64,000 nucleotides of DNA from a bacterium BMS3Abin11 (GCA_002897635.1 BDTD01000004.1:1-64000), one strand, 5' to 3'; shown: positions 24,574 to 33,587, counted from the first letter of the stretch. The notes: generated by a model from the letters alone, not told the origin. Numbers and translations are program-made.

Positions 24574-25728
24574 TCAGAAAAACAACTGCCATTGAGCATA
24601 CAACATATTTTCAAAGGAACCGTACTCACTGCCTGTGATGCCGCTGTATATCTGGATGCCCAGCGCTAATTCATTGTTCTGTGTTATTGCGTAAGAGATT
24701 TCCGGGGCATAAAAAAAGCTCTTATCGTCCAGGTTGTTGATGTAGTAGTTTTTCCACTTTATTAGCGGCGTGATGTCATAACCCAGATACAGGCCCAGAT
24801 ACCGTTGCGCTAGACTCTGAATCTCGCCACTCAATAGCCTGGAGAAATCATAGGCGCTGGTATCGGTCGCGCCCTGTCCGTTAAAATAGAATTCGCCATT
24901 GATGGTGAGCGTATTCAAAAAAGTATAATCCGCCCCCAGTACGAAGCGCGTATAGAAACCATCAACCGGTGATTTTGTTCGAGTGAGCTCGCTCCGCACG
25001 CCAATCTTGCCAATCTGCCCGGCCAGGTCGACTCCTGCCATGTCATCGTTACGGAACCTGCCTGCAGTGACACCCCAGTCGTATCCGTATTTATTTGTAC
25101 GCCAGCGTACCGCGGTACTGGCGCGAACAGGCGAGGCGTGGACCGCATACAGCACGCTTACCCGGGACAGATCAGAGTAGTCCGCATCCAGTACGACGGC
25201 ATCCACACCCGTACGTCGATCACGCTCTAGCGCCGTGGGGTCGATCGGATTGAGAATATCCACTGGACTCCAGAACAGGGCACTGCCCCAGGCAACACGT
25301 TGACGGCCGATGCGTAGATCCGCATTTCCAATACGAGTATCGAGATACGCGCGATAGAAACCATGACGTCCGAACACCGACTGCTTGTCTGTATAGGTGC
25401 TGCGCAAGTTTAAGTAAGTGTCCAGGGGAATGTTCTTTTGTACCTGGAACTGCTTTGTTTTCAGGTAGTCGCCCAGGAAGATTTCATTGTCGTACTGCAC
25501 ATTGAATACTGTGTTCTCGCCGAGGTCTCCCCACAACTCCAGGTGCAAACGATTAAGGTCGACCGTGTAGTCTGTTGCTGGCAAAAAGGCGGGAAAGCCC
25601 AATGTGCGGGAACTGACCAGCAAATTCTTGTAATAACCACTGACCTCGATCTGCGCATCCGTAGCTTGCCAAAAACCTCCAGTAATCAGACCAAACGCAA
25701 GTAGCGGCCAGATTTTTTTGTCAGACAT
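24574..25728 (-). CDS. Outer-membrane beta-barrel protein (DUF1302/porin-like)
   Basis: About 384 residues with a signal peptide (MSDKKIWPLLAFGLITGGFW, cleavage likely after QATDA). The mature part alternates short amphipathic strands and ends with the aromatic QWQLFF, the C-terminal signature read by the BAM machinery. LRIGRQRVAWGSALFWSPVDILNP resembles DUF1302-type porins. ATG 25728 overlaps the permease stop by eight bases, so it is coupled to the ABC transporter. It is the probable outer-membrane part of the export cluster 24574-29744. Confidence 0.82.
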   Translation of the reverse strand: MSDKKIWPLLAFGLITGGFWQATDAQIEVSGYYKNLLVSSRTLGFPAFLPATDYTVDLNRLHLELWGDLGENTVFNVQYDNEIFLGDYLKTKQFQVQKNIPLDTYLNLRSTYTDKQSVFGRHGFYRAYLDTRIGNADLRIGRQRVAWGSALFWSPVDILNPIDPTALERDRRTGVDAVVLDADYSDLSRVSVLYAVHASPVRASTAVRWRTNKYGYDWGVTAGRFRNDDMAGVDLAGQIGKIGVRSELTRTKSPVDGFYTRFVLGADYTFLNTLTINGEFYFNGQGATDTSAYDFSRLLSGEIQSLAQRYLGLYLGYDITPLIKWKNYYINNLDDKSFFYAPEISYAITQNNELALGIQIYSGITGSEYGSFENMLYAQWQLFF

Positions 25729-28228
25729 GCCGGATAGCCGCGACAGGTTCCAGGTGCGCAGCACGGGTAGCAGGATAAATAGCCGTTACTGCTCCGGTGG
25801 CAAACAGGGCAATGGCCGCCCACCATAAACTTCCGATTATGAGTATCGGTTTAAGGATGGGTGTCATGCCCGGTATCGCCTCGGTCGCCTGCATCAAGCT
25901 GGTAAGATCTATACCCACATTGTGATAGTAGGCCGTCACCACAATTCCGAGAATCGTACCAACAACAATACCGATTGCCGATAGCGCCAGTGATTCATAA
26001 ATGACTATACGCAATACCTGTCCGGGTTCTGTCCCCAGCGCCATCATGACGCCAAACTCGCGCGTGCGCTCAAGCACCGACATCAACAAGGTGTTCATTA
26101 TGCCCATGGCAATCACGAACAGCACAATAGCCAGAATGATGTAGAAGAACACATCGCTGAATTCAATCATTTGTACAACGACTGGCATCAGCGTTTCCCA
26201 TGGCAGGGCTTCGAGTCCATTGTTGTCCATGCTGCTATTCAAACCACTTGCAAATACACGACTATCCCGACGATCTTTTAGTGATATGGCAATGGTGGAG
26301 ATACTGTTGTCCAGTCCTAACAACTCCTGTCCCGCCGAAAGCGGAATCAGGCCCATCAAGCCATCAAAGAATTCATTGCCTGTTTCAAATATGCCCGCAA
26401 CACGGTAAGCGGCAGAACCCAGGTCGCCATTTACCTGTTGTGCGGTAACAACTACTTTCTCGCCGATACGGATGCCAAGCTTTTTCGCCACTTTTTTTCC
26501 AAGGACGATACTGTTTTTCTCGTTGGCATCAAGATAAGTACCCTTGACAATTACCTTCTGCAACTGTGTAACCTGCTGTTCCCTCTGTGTGTCAATACCC
26601 AGTATCAGCAAGGGTTCCGATGCCATCGGGCTGCTGACCATAGCGCGGGTCTGTACCCGGGGAGACGCCTGCAGAACGCGTGGATCCTGCTTTACTTTCT
26701 GCAGGATCTGCTCATAACCGTCAATGCGCAGACCCGGTTCCATGTCCAGACGGAATCCCTGGCGTTCTATTTGTACATGGGCGCTAAAGTAGCGGGTCGA
26801 GTTTTCCACTAATTGCCCATACCAACCTTCGATCAAGGCATATAAAACAATAAAGGCCGCCAGCCCAAACGCTGTGGCACCGGCGGTCAGCAAGGCACGA
26901 CGCGGGTTACGCGCCATACCACGACTGGCGATGGCCCAGAATACGGCGCGTGTGCGCTGCTGAGTTTTATGCTCGCGTGCCATATGCCGGCCCGCTTTTC
27001 GTGTGCGTATTCCACGGATAGCCTCGACCGGCTCAATACTCGCCGCGCGCCAGGCAGGATAAAGCGCCGGCACGATGCTGATAAAGAAGACGATGGCAGA
27101 CAACTCCGCAATATGATCCCAACGTGAAACCGGATAGACAATCGCAGTAAGGCCCGGCATGCTTTCCAGGGCCGCGGTAAATTGTTCAAGATTCAGCCCT
27201 GTGCTGGCGAGGTAGAAATTGATACCGAGTCCAATGATATTGCCGACGATTATTCCCGCAATTCCAAGCAACATCGACTCCAGAATCACCAACCCGACAA
27301 TTTGGGAACGTGTGGTTCCCATGGCCATCATGACGCCAAACTCACGGGTGCGCTCCATCACTGCCATCAATATGGTATTGGCAATCCCCACCGCCACCAC
27401 CACAAACATAATACCCAGAATGATATAGGTCATGGCCTCGTGGAATAACACCGCCTGCACCACCGATGGCAGTAGCTTGCGCCACCCCAGTACTTCATAC
27501 TCCGGCCCCAGCTCGCGCGATAGTGCTTCCGCCACCTGGGCCGATTGTTGGCGCTGATTCAGCCGTATCGCCCACGCCGTGGCCCGTCCCCACATGGCAT
27601 ACAAATCGCGCGCGGCCTCCAGGGTAAGAAAGACATAACTGGTATCGATGGCATCAATTCCGGTTTTATATATACCCACAATACGATAACGTCCAGCGCC
27701 AATTGATCCGTCTGCCGCCTGTGTTATCAGCACGGTCTCTTCACCCTGTTTGGCGCCGAGTATCTTTGCCATTTTATCGCCGATCAGTATTCCATCTTTA
27801 TCATTCGGGCGCAGGTAGCGGCCTGCAATAATAGTCTTGTTAATCGTGGTAACCTTAACTTCATTCTCGGGTTCGACGCCGACCACTATGACACCACGAC
27901 TCTTGTCCGTGCCGCTTATCATGGCCTTTCCTTCCAGGCGCGCGGACAACGCTTTGACATTGCTATTTTTCAGAATCTCTGCCCGAATTGCCGGATCATC
28001 GGTGATAGCCCGATGTAATTTCCTGTCATCGTGATAACCTTTCCCATGTACTTTTAAATGACCTGTCAAATAGCTCGTGCTGTTTTCGATCATCTGCTCG
28101 TTCATTCCATCGATGAGCCCCCAAAGAAACACCAGCGACGCCAGGCCAACGCTAATCGCGACTACCGTAATCAGGGAACGCCTGACGTTGCGCAGCACAT
28201 TCCGCCAGGCCAGACGCAGCAGTATCAT
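25721..28228 (-). CDS. Duplicated FtsX/MacB-type ABC transporter permease
   Basis: An 835-residue permease made of two homologous halves, each with an N-terminal helix (LAWRNVLRNVRRSLITVVAI; GMARNPRRALLTAGATAFGL), a periplasmic MacB-like domain, and three C-terminal helices containing LERTREFGVMMALGTEPGQV or the matching MERTREFGVMMAMGTTRSQI. The duplication puts eight membrane segments in one chain where LolC and LolE are separate. The type normally moves lipids or lipoproteins out of the inner membrane without crossing the cytoplasm. It lies between its ATPase and the beta-barrel gene. Confidence 0.92.
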   Translation of the reverse strand: MILLRLAWRNVLRNVRRSLITVVAISVGLASLVFLWGLIDGMNEQMIENSTSYLTGHLKVHGKGYHDDRKLHRAITDDPAIRAEILKNSNVKALSARLEGKAMISGTDKSRGVIVVGVEPENEVKVTTINKTIIAGRYLRPNDKDGILIGDKMAKILGAKQGEETVLITQAADGSIGAGRYRIVGIYKTGIDAIDTSYVFLTLEAARDLYAMWGRATAWAIRLNQRQQSAQVAEALSRELGPEYEVLGWRKLLPSVVQAVLFHEAMTYIILGIMFVVVAVGIANTILMAVMERTREFGVMMAMGTTRSQIVGLVILESMLLGIAGIIVGNIIGLGINFYLASTGLNLEQFTAALESMPGLTAIVYPVSRWDHIAELSAIVFFISIVPALYPAWRAASIEPVEAIRGIRTRKAGRHMAREHKTQQRTRAVFWAIASRGMARNPRRALLTAGATAFGLAAFIVLYALIEGWYGQLVENSTRYFSAHVQIERQGFRLDMEPGLRIDGYEQILQKVKQDPRVLQASPRVQTRAMVSSPMASEPLLILGIDTQREQQVTQLQKVIVKGTYLDANEKNSIVLGKKVAKKLGIRIGEKVVVTAQQVNGDLGSAAYRVAGIFETGNEFFDGLMGLIPLSAGQELLGLDNSISTIAISLKDRRDSRVFASGLNSSMDNNGLEALPWETLMPVVVQMIEFSDVFFYIILAIVLFVIAMGIMNTLLMSVLERTREFGVMMALGTEPGQVLRIVIYESLALSAIGIVVGTILGIVVTAYYHNVGIDLTSLMQATEAIPGMTPILKPILIIGSLWWAAIALFATGAVTAIYPATRAAHLEPVAAIRHV

Positions 28229-28917
28229 TTTTTCGCTCCGGTTTGCGTGCGATCATCGATAATTTTTCCGTCATGTAATGTGACGATGCGGCGTGCACGT
28301 TCCATCACCATGGGATCATGGGTGGCAAAGATGAAGGTGGTCTTGTGGCGCTCATTGAGATCGCGCATCAAATCCAGCAAGGCGGCGCCGGTGCGGGAAT
28401 CCAGGTTGGCAGTGGGTTCATCTGCCAGCACAATGGCGGGTTTCGACGCAATGGCACGGGCCACGGCGACCCGTTGTTGTTGTCCACCGGATAGTTGTGA
28501 TGGCCGCCGGTTTATGTATTGCTCGAGACCCACTTCGCCCAATATCCCTTCGGCTCGCTCACGCCGCTCCTTGTCCGGCACGCCCTGTAACAACATCACG
28601 TATTCAACGTTCTCGACGGCACTCAGCACCGGGATCAAATTATATTCCTGGAAAATAAAGCCAATTTCCCGTAATCGCAGGCGAGAGAGCTGACTCTTTG
28701 ACAGGCGACCAATTTCCTGCTCACGAATCCACACCTGCCCGCTGGTGGGCACGTCCAGCCCGCCGATGATGTTCAGCAGCGTGGTCTTGCCGGATCCCGA
28801 AGGCCCCACCAGGGACATGAACTCGCCACCGTTCACAACCAGATCCACACTATCCAGCGCATTGACAACGATGCTGTCCTGCTGGTACTGCTTGCTGACT
28901 TGTTTAACTGTTACCAG
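28225..28917 (-). CDS. ABC transporter ATPase, LolD/MacB type
   Basis: Drives the neighbouring permease. Walker A is GPSGSGKTTLLN, the Q-loop FIFQEYNLIPVLSAVENVE, the signature LSGGQQQRVAVARAI, Walker B IVLADEPTANLD and the switch His in FATHDP. The GTG at 28848 would drop the A-loop tyrosine, but the frame stays open upstream and encodes LVTVKQVSKQYQQDS with that residue. No ATG, GTG or TTG serves this longer frame: CTG 28917 or ATA 28923 follow GGGGG, while ATG 28928 is in another frame. Four bases overlap the permease start. Confidence 0.88.
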   Translation of the reverse strand: MVTVKQVSKQYQQDSIVVNALDSVDLVVNGGEFMSLVGPSGSGKTTLLNIIGGLDVPTSGQVWIREQEIGRLSKSQLSRLRLREIGFIFQEYNLIPVLSAVENVEYVMLLQGVPDKERRERAEGILGEVGLEQYINRRPSQLSGGQQQRVAVARAIASKPAIVLADEPTANLDSRTGAALLDLMRDLNERHKTTFIFATHDPMVMERARRIVTLHDGKIIDDRTQTGAKK

Positions 28918-28934
28918 CGGTATGACATACCCCC

Positions 28935-29744
28935 TTAGCGCCAGCGGCGCAGGTTGCGGAGCGTAAAAATAGAATCTTTTATCGGTTTGTTGAAGACCAC
29001 GTCGACTACGCGTATACGGGTGAAGTTACCGGGTTTCCGCGTGGGCCGCATTTCCCATTGCGAGGGTAATTCACGGTCGCCAAACTTACGGATATCAGAG
29101 AAAGTGAGGACCTTGATGATTTGGCCGCGTTCGTCAATGTACTCCTGCCGCACAGGCATTAAATCTGACTTGCGCACCAGATAGACGATGCTGCCCCAGA
29201 TCACGGCCGCTTCGGGTTTGGGAGTGGAGACAACGCGATAAACTTCGGTGCCATTGACATTTTCAGTGCCAGTGACTTTGTGAGTATAGTCGTTGACCAT
29301 GCTGCTTTCCTTCACCAGGTCATCGTTGGAGAAATCCGATCCCATCCAGGGCTGCAACATCATGGAGGGCGGGATTTTGATAACCCGTTCGACCTTTGGC
29401 AGGTAGTTCCACATCTCGCTCTTGATTCGCAATGAACCGATGCCGGCTTCCTTGGCCGGTGACAGGATACGGACGAAACTTTTATTCGGGCGTCGCATCC
29501 ACATGTTCAACTTGAGCGTACGTTTCCAGTAGGGTGTGGTAATGCTCATCTCATACTTCCCTGAAGCCGTGCTACCCCACAGCCGACTTTCAACAGCTAC
29601 CACGATTTCCCTGCCAGTTTTGACCTCACTCGCTAACACTGTCCCGTGATAGAGGGAAATCATGAGAAATACGCCAGTCATCAGGGCGCTATAAGTCAGG
29701 TGCCACCCCGTTCCAGGTCCCACTCGATTTGAGATAACTTTCAT
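28935..29744 (-). CDS. LolA-like outer-membrane lipoprotein-sorting protein
   Basis: Periplasmic carrier-like protein of 269 residues. The N-terminal basic and hydrophobic segment (LTYSALMTGVFLMISLYHG) is a signal peptide ending near VLASE. The mature part has the half-barrel strands of the LolA-like family: SGKYEMSITTPYWKRTLKLN, SLRIKSEMWNYLPKVERVIK, and PVRQEYIDERGQIIKVLTFS. GGAG precedes ATG 29744. First gene of the LolA-like, ATPase, permease, beta-barrel cluster, which suggests extraction, periplasmic shuttling and outer-membrane delivery of a lipid or lipoprotein. Cargo unknown. Confidence 0.85.
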   Translation of the reverse strand: MKVISNRVGPGTGWHLTYSALMTGVFLMISLYHGTVLASEVKTGREIVVAVESRLWGSTASGKYEMSITTPYWKRTLKLNMWMRRPNKSFVRILSPAKEAGIGSLRIKSEMWNYLPKVERVIKIPPSMMLQPWMGSDFSNDDLVKESSMVNDYTHKVTGTENVNGTEVYRVVSTPKPEAAVIWGSIVYLVRKSDLMPVRQEYIDERGQIIKVLTFSDIRKFGDRELPSQWEMRPTRKPGNFTRIRVVDVVFNKPIKDSIFTLRNLRRWR

Positions 29745-29983
29745 TGCAAAACTCCTTTTGACCGGGCGTGCCTTTCCAGTGTCATTTTAATACAACCTTG
29801 CATCAGGCAAACAGCTGAAACATTTTCCTCTCGCAGAATCAGGGAAGGGAATATGGTTAATTCGTCTGGCCAGTACTTTGGGGAAATACCCATCCTTTGT
29901 AATGACGGCCATTTACCTGGATGCATCAATGTGTATTAGTTCAAATCAAATCTAAGCTACTACATACTGTTACAGGTTAGATA

Positions 29984-30085
29984 CTATTCGGCTTTCTCAT
30001 AGAGATCCGCATTTATAGCCTTGAGTCCTGCCCGTGCGCAGGCTTCATCCAATTTACCACCGGGCGCCCCGCCTACGCCAATTCC
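29984..30085 (-). pseudogene. C-terminal remnant of a GlcG/HbpS-family protein
   Basis: The frame GIGVGGAPGGKLDEACARAG followed by LKAINADLYEKAE and a stop matches the conserved end of the GlcG/HbpS heme-binding family (GAIGVSGAPGGxxDxxCAxAG). No upstream part is found. It sits 80 bases inside the right boundary of the tRNA-Leu island. The remaining spacer 29745-30230 holds only this fragment and the attachment repeat. Confidence 0.65.
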
Positions 30086-30164
30086 TCATGGACACCACGA
30101 AGCGGGTCTACAATCTGTATTGTGGCTTATTGATTAATATATATAATAGTGCTGCAAAGGTGGC

Positions 30165-30187
30165 TCAAGTCCTTTTCTCGGTACCAT
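30165..30187 (+). repeat. Attachment-site repeat, right copy
   Basis: Twenty-two of 23 bases match the tRNA-Leu(CAG) 3' end at 15530-15552 (start TCAAGTCCTTTTCTCGG, end ACCAT), and TTTCAAA follows nearby in both. No tRNA body precedes it. This is the outer att site left by insertion of the 14.6-kb island. Confidence 0.8.
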
Positions 30188-30230
30188 ACATTTCAAATGC
30201 TTACGTTTAGCCGTTAACGTACCCTGATAA

Positions 30231-31370
30231 TCACGATACGGAATGATCATCACATGAACGACACCAGACACATTCACAATCGGTATGCCTGCAGTCAGTA
30301 TCGCTGCGCAATTTTTTTACCGAGCGACTGGCCCATGGATACAACAGGGTTTTAACAAACCCTGGGTGATATTGTCCATACAATGACTTCCTTAGATCCT
30401 GTTTACCACTGATACGTTTCAGGAAAAAACGGTAACCACGATTACCCAGCTTATTGTACAGGGCACGATTCACAATAGAGACTTTTAACTGTTCTTTAAA
30501 CTCTGCCGTCCACAATGCTGCGTAATCGGCTTCTTCCAACAAACTCCTTGCCGCCAATATGCCTGATGTAACGGCATGGCGTATACCAAAACCCCAGAGC
30601 GCATCCTGAAAACCGGCCTGTTCACCAACGACAGGTCGTTTACCTGCATAGGCTCGTAACGGAACATAGAAATTTCCTACACCACCATGGTGGATGGGAT
30701 TTTTCATCTCAAGTCCTACCAGCCGTTTAAAAGCTGCCACTGTTTTTTCGACATGCAGTTTTTCCTGTTTGAAACCGGAAAACATACAGGTTTTTACTGT
30801 TCCCTTACCATTCCATACCAGCAAATAGGCATAGCCTCCGGGTGCGAGAGTATTGTCGCAAATCACCCAGAATCCATCTTCCATACCCGTATCAAAGAGA
30901 TAGCCCACAGCGATTGCATCAACTGCCTTTGGCCCTGTCGCCAAAATGGAAGGAAATGGCAGTTTTTTAACTCGGCTCTTGAATCGCACGTCGACACCAA
31001 GCTCCTGTGCCTGTTGCAATAAGGCATGGTCAAGTGATCCGGGGCCAGGTCCACGCACCACCAGATAGAAGAACGGGGTTTTAGTTTGTATGGGATAACC
31101 CTGTCCCCAGCCATCATAGGCCATACCCTTTTTGCCGGGTAAAACATCAAAGTCGGTAGTAATGCCATCATCAGCAAGTACCTGCAGGACATCACGTTGC
31201 GTCGTCCAGTTTTCCAGACCCTGAAAATCATGTTTAAAGCGCCAGCCAACCTTCGCCTGTGCTTCATGGACAATTACCTGCGTCCCTGCCCGTGCAAGGG
31301 TAATAGCCGCTGACAAACCGGCGGGGCCTGCACCTGCAATTTGTATAGGCTTATCCTGCTGTGTTGCCAT
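30231..31370 (-). CDS. FAD-dependent oxidoreductase, geranylgeranyl-reductase-like, with Cys-rich tail
   Basis: Flavoprotein of 379 residues. It begins with the FAD dinucleotide motif IQIAGAGPAGLSAAITLARAG and later has GDQAGF-type segment VVGEQAGFQDALWGFGIRHA, which places the flavin ribityl site as in the geranylgeranyl reductase/halogenase superfamily. The C-terminus DTDCRHTDCECVWCRSCDDH carries five closely spaced cysteines, suited to bind zinc or an iron-sulfur cluster. First backbone gene right of the island. Substrate is not predictable; lipid or isoprenoid reduction is possible. Confidence 0.75.
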   Translation of the reverse strand: MATQQDKPIQIAGAGPAGLSAAITLARAGTQVIVHEAQAKVGWRFKHDFQGLENWTTQRDVLQVLADDGITTDFDVLPGKKGMAYDGWGQGYPIQTKTPFFYLVVRGPGPGSLDHALLQQAQELGVDVRFKSRVKKLPFPSILATGPKAVDAIAVGYLFDTGMEDGFWVICDNTLAPGGYAYLLVWNGKGTVKTCMFSGFKQEKLHVEKTVAAFKRLVGLEMKNPIHHGGVGNFYVPLRAYAGKRPVVGEQAGFQDALWGFGIRHAVTSGILAARSLLEEADYAALWTAEFKEQLKVSIVNRALYNKLGNRGYRFFLKRISGKQDLRKSLYGQYHPGFVKTLLYPWASRSVKKLRSDTDCRHTDCECVWCRSCDDHSVS

Positions 31371-31606
31371 TTTTTCTTTATATCCAGAATTGATTATTCG
31401 TTACAAAACATGAGTGATGAGAAAAAATTAACAAGAGCAATGCCAGCTAAAAATATTTCAAATAACACAGACAAGGCTTTTCAAACATATTAATAATTAT
31501 GGAAACATATGGCTCACTGACTTCATAGTAGTTTTTTTATTGGGTATATTGTGACTGATCACAACAAGCACATCAACACAATGGGCTTAACATGCATCTA
31601 AGTTAG

Positions 31607-31865
31607 GGAACCTCTGATTAATTATGCCATATCTCTGGCTTACAGGCTGATTCACAATCAAGGCGCAGCTTTGAAGGCATGCCTGGGCCTGGAGAAAAGC
31701 TGCAACGCAGAGTGTGAATCAGCCTGTAAGCCCCGAAGGGCGAGGCCTGAAGCGCACATCTACGGCATTGTTCTTGCAAAGGACTGGGCCATTCGCTGCG
31801 AAGCACGCTTTGTAGCTGTACGCTTCAGGTCTCGCAGAGACATGGCATAATTAATCAGAGGTTCC
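31607..31865. mobile_element. MITE-like element with TTAG target duplication
   Basis: A 259-bp element bounded by inverted repeats GGAACCTCTGATTAATTATG and its complement CATAATTAATCAGAGGTTCC, flanked on both sides by TTAG (31603-31606 and 31866-31869). The interior has further dyads (CAGGCTGATTCACA ... GTGTGAATCAGCCTG) and no transposase. Its right end supplies the last codons and stop of the glycosyltransferase gene. Confidence 0.85.
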
Positions 31866-33018
31866 TTAGTTTATTGTCATACACAATATCCATGATCCAC
31901 ACCACACCACCTGATGTAAACAGAAGAATCAAGGGTAATACCACCTCCAGGTGACGACTATCCCAGTCCGCAAAAGTAAATGAGACTACCAGCGCTTGCA
32001 AGAATATTACTATTGCTGCGAATCCCCATCTTACAAATTCCCTCCCACCTCGAAACCAGGCAATAATTGCTAATGTATATACTGGTAACAAAAAAAGTAA
32101 AACAATCACATTATGGGGAACAGAATAATATGGACGGGCAAGCAGAAAAAAATAAAACAACTTCATCCCCACAAGTTTAATAAAATATAACGGTTTTGCC
32201 ACAACAAAGCAGGCTATTTCAAACAATGGACTTGCTTTAGATTGTGAGCAATCCGGTATTGACCCTGGCATGGTTAGCGTAGACTCAGGATGACCCCAGA
32301 TTACCGTACCTTCAATGTAATGATCGAGAACGTGCTCTTTAGACAACATTCCTCCAATCCAGATACTTGCCACTGATAGCATAATTACGGCTACCACTAT
32401 AATCCCTACCACCAAGTGACGTTTTCCATCCTGCCACAACCAGACCAAAACATACAAAAATAATGCTAATGGCACAATGAAACCATTGGGACGCAAGAAG
32501 GTTGCAAGCAATACCAACAACCCACCGAATAAAATTCGCTGCCAACCTGTACGAGCCAGGATTACATAGCTTGTAAGTATTAGGGTGGCAATAAATAGGG
32601 ATTCAGTGAGAATATAAAAATTCCATTTCTGCAGATCTGGAAACCCTGCGTAAAGGAAGGCAGCCACGAATCCTGCTCGCCAATCATAAAGGTGTGTGCC
32701 CAACAAATATAAAGTATAAGCAGCGACACCGCTCACTAGAACCTGGATGAGAATTACTCCCGCCTGACCCCAGCCCAAACCTAATATTATCGCAATAAAA
32801 CCATCGTATGCCAGATAGGACATTGCCTTGCCGCTAGTTGGCAGGTGGCCGGATAGTAATACTTCTGCAGCACCTATGTAACGACCGGCATCCCCAGCCG
32901 GTCGGATACCTCCTGTGTAGAATAACCAAAGTTGCATCGTGGCCCACAAAGCCACTAGCCCAATCATCAGTGTCTGTTGGTTAACTACACTAAAATCGAA
33001 CTTACTTAATCTTTTCAT
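31855..33018 (-). CDS. Membrane glycosyltransferase, GT39/ArnT-like
   Basis: Integral membrane protein of 387 residues with about ten hydrophobic segments. The first periplasmic loop GGIRPAGDAGRYIGAAEVLL contains the acidic DAGRY typical of polyprenyl-phosphate-sugar-dependent transferases, and the loop LYAGFPDLQKWNFYILTESL resembles the family's second signature. It would transfer a sugar to lipid or protein on the periplasmic face. The stop codon lies inside the MITE-like element, so the original C-terminus may have been slightly different. Neighbours give no hint of the acceptor. Confidence 0.78.
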   Translation of the reverse strand: MKRLSKFDFSVVNQQTLMIGLVALWATMQLWLFYTGGIRPAGDAGRYIGAAEVLLSGHLPTSGKAMSYLAYDGFIAIILGLGWGQAGVILIQVLVSGVAAYTLYLLGTHLYDWRAGFVAAFLYAGFPDLQKWNFYILTESLFIATLILTSYVILARTGWQRILFGGLLVLLATFLRPNGFIVPLALFLYVLVWLWQDGKRHLVVGIIVVAVIMLSVASIWIGGMLSKEHVLDHYIEGTVIWGHPESTLTMPGSIPDCSQSKASPLFEIACFVVAKPLYFIKLVGMKLFYFFLLARPYYSVPHNVIVLLFLLPVYTLAIIAWFRGGREFVRWGFAAIVIFLQALVVSFTFADWDSRHLEVVLPLILLFTSGGVVWIMDIVYDNKLRNL

Positions 33019-33077
33019 TCTTAGGCCTCTTAGTTATATCGCTGCAAAACTAAGCCAGTCCATATAAACTCATTTGA

Positions 33078-33219
33078 AGCTTCATGGCATGAAAACAAAC
33101 AACTCGAAGAATACAAGCAGATTGCCCATAAATATTTAGCTATCAATGATTTGCAGCAACATCCTGAGCTGAAAAATACCTTACTTGAAGACTACCGACA
33201 GGGTACGAAAACTCAGTAG
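33078..33219 (+). pseudogene. Possible C-terminal gene fragment, unrecognised
   Basis: An open frame without start codon reads SFEASWHENKQLEEYKQIAH and continues KYLAINDLQQHPELKNTLLED to a stop at 33219. The amino-acid composition looks coding and helical, but I do not recognise the family. It fills much of the gap 33019-33332. It could be chance. Confidence 0.3.
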
Positions 33220-33332
33220 CCTGAAAAAATATTTACCCGGATAACATCAATAACGAATATCGTGTAATATGATAGGGCACCTCTATGGTTCCCACCACAT
33301 AAATAAATGAATCAAAGCAAAAAGGTGAAACT

Positions 33333-33587
33333 ATGCACTACTCAAAAGAGCAAATCGCTGAAATCGACATTCTCATTCGCTACAATCTGGCTACAACCCA
33401 GCAAGGCATCAAAGTGCACTCAAACGCGAACACAGGGCACGTAGAAGCTGTAGAACGTTTATTTGAAAAAGGCCTGGTTACACAAATCGATGGTGGCTAT
33501 CTAACCGACCTCGGCAGAAAAGCAGCAGAACACGCACAAGCGCTAATTCTAATGCTGGCTCCAAATGACCAGAGTATTGCGAGTTAA
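33333..33587 (+). CDS. TIGR02647 family small DNA-binding-like protein
   Basis: An 84-residue protein matching the gammaproteobacterial TIGR02647 pattern: IAEIDILIRYNLATTQQGIK, VHSNANTGHVEAVERLFEKG and the winged-helix-like end LVTQIDGGYLTDLGRKAAEH. Homologues in Pseudomonas have the same length and are uncharacterised. AAAAGGTGAAAC precedes the ATG. A DNA-binding role is suggested only by the fold-like pattern. It stands alone between MITE-like sequences. Confidence 0.82.
   Translation: MHYSKEQIAEIDILIRYNLATTQQGIKVHSNANTGHVEAVERLFEKGLVTQIDGGYLTDLGRKAAEHAQALILMLAPNDQSIAS

Noticed and set aside
29741-29929. Minus-strand frame of 62 codons upstream of the LolA-like gene
   Set aside because: It overlaps the LolA-like ribosome site and has no recognisable family features.
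31618-31806. Minus-strand open frame of 62 codons
   Set aside because: It lies wholly inside the MITE-like element and has no ribosome site.
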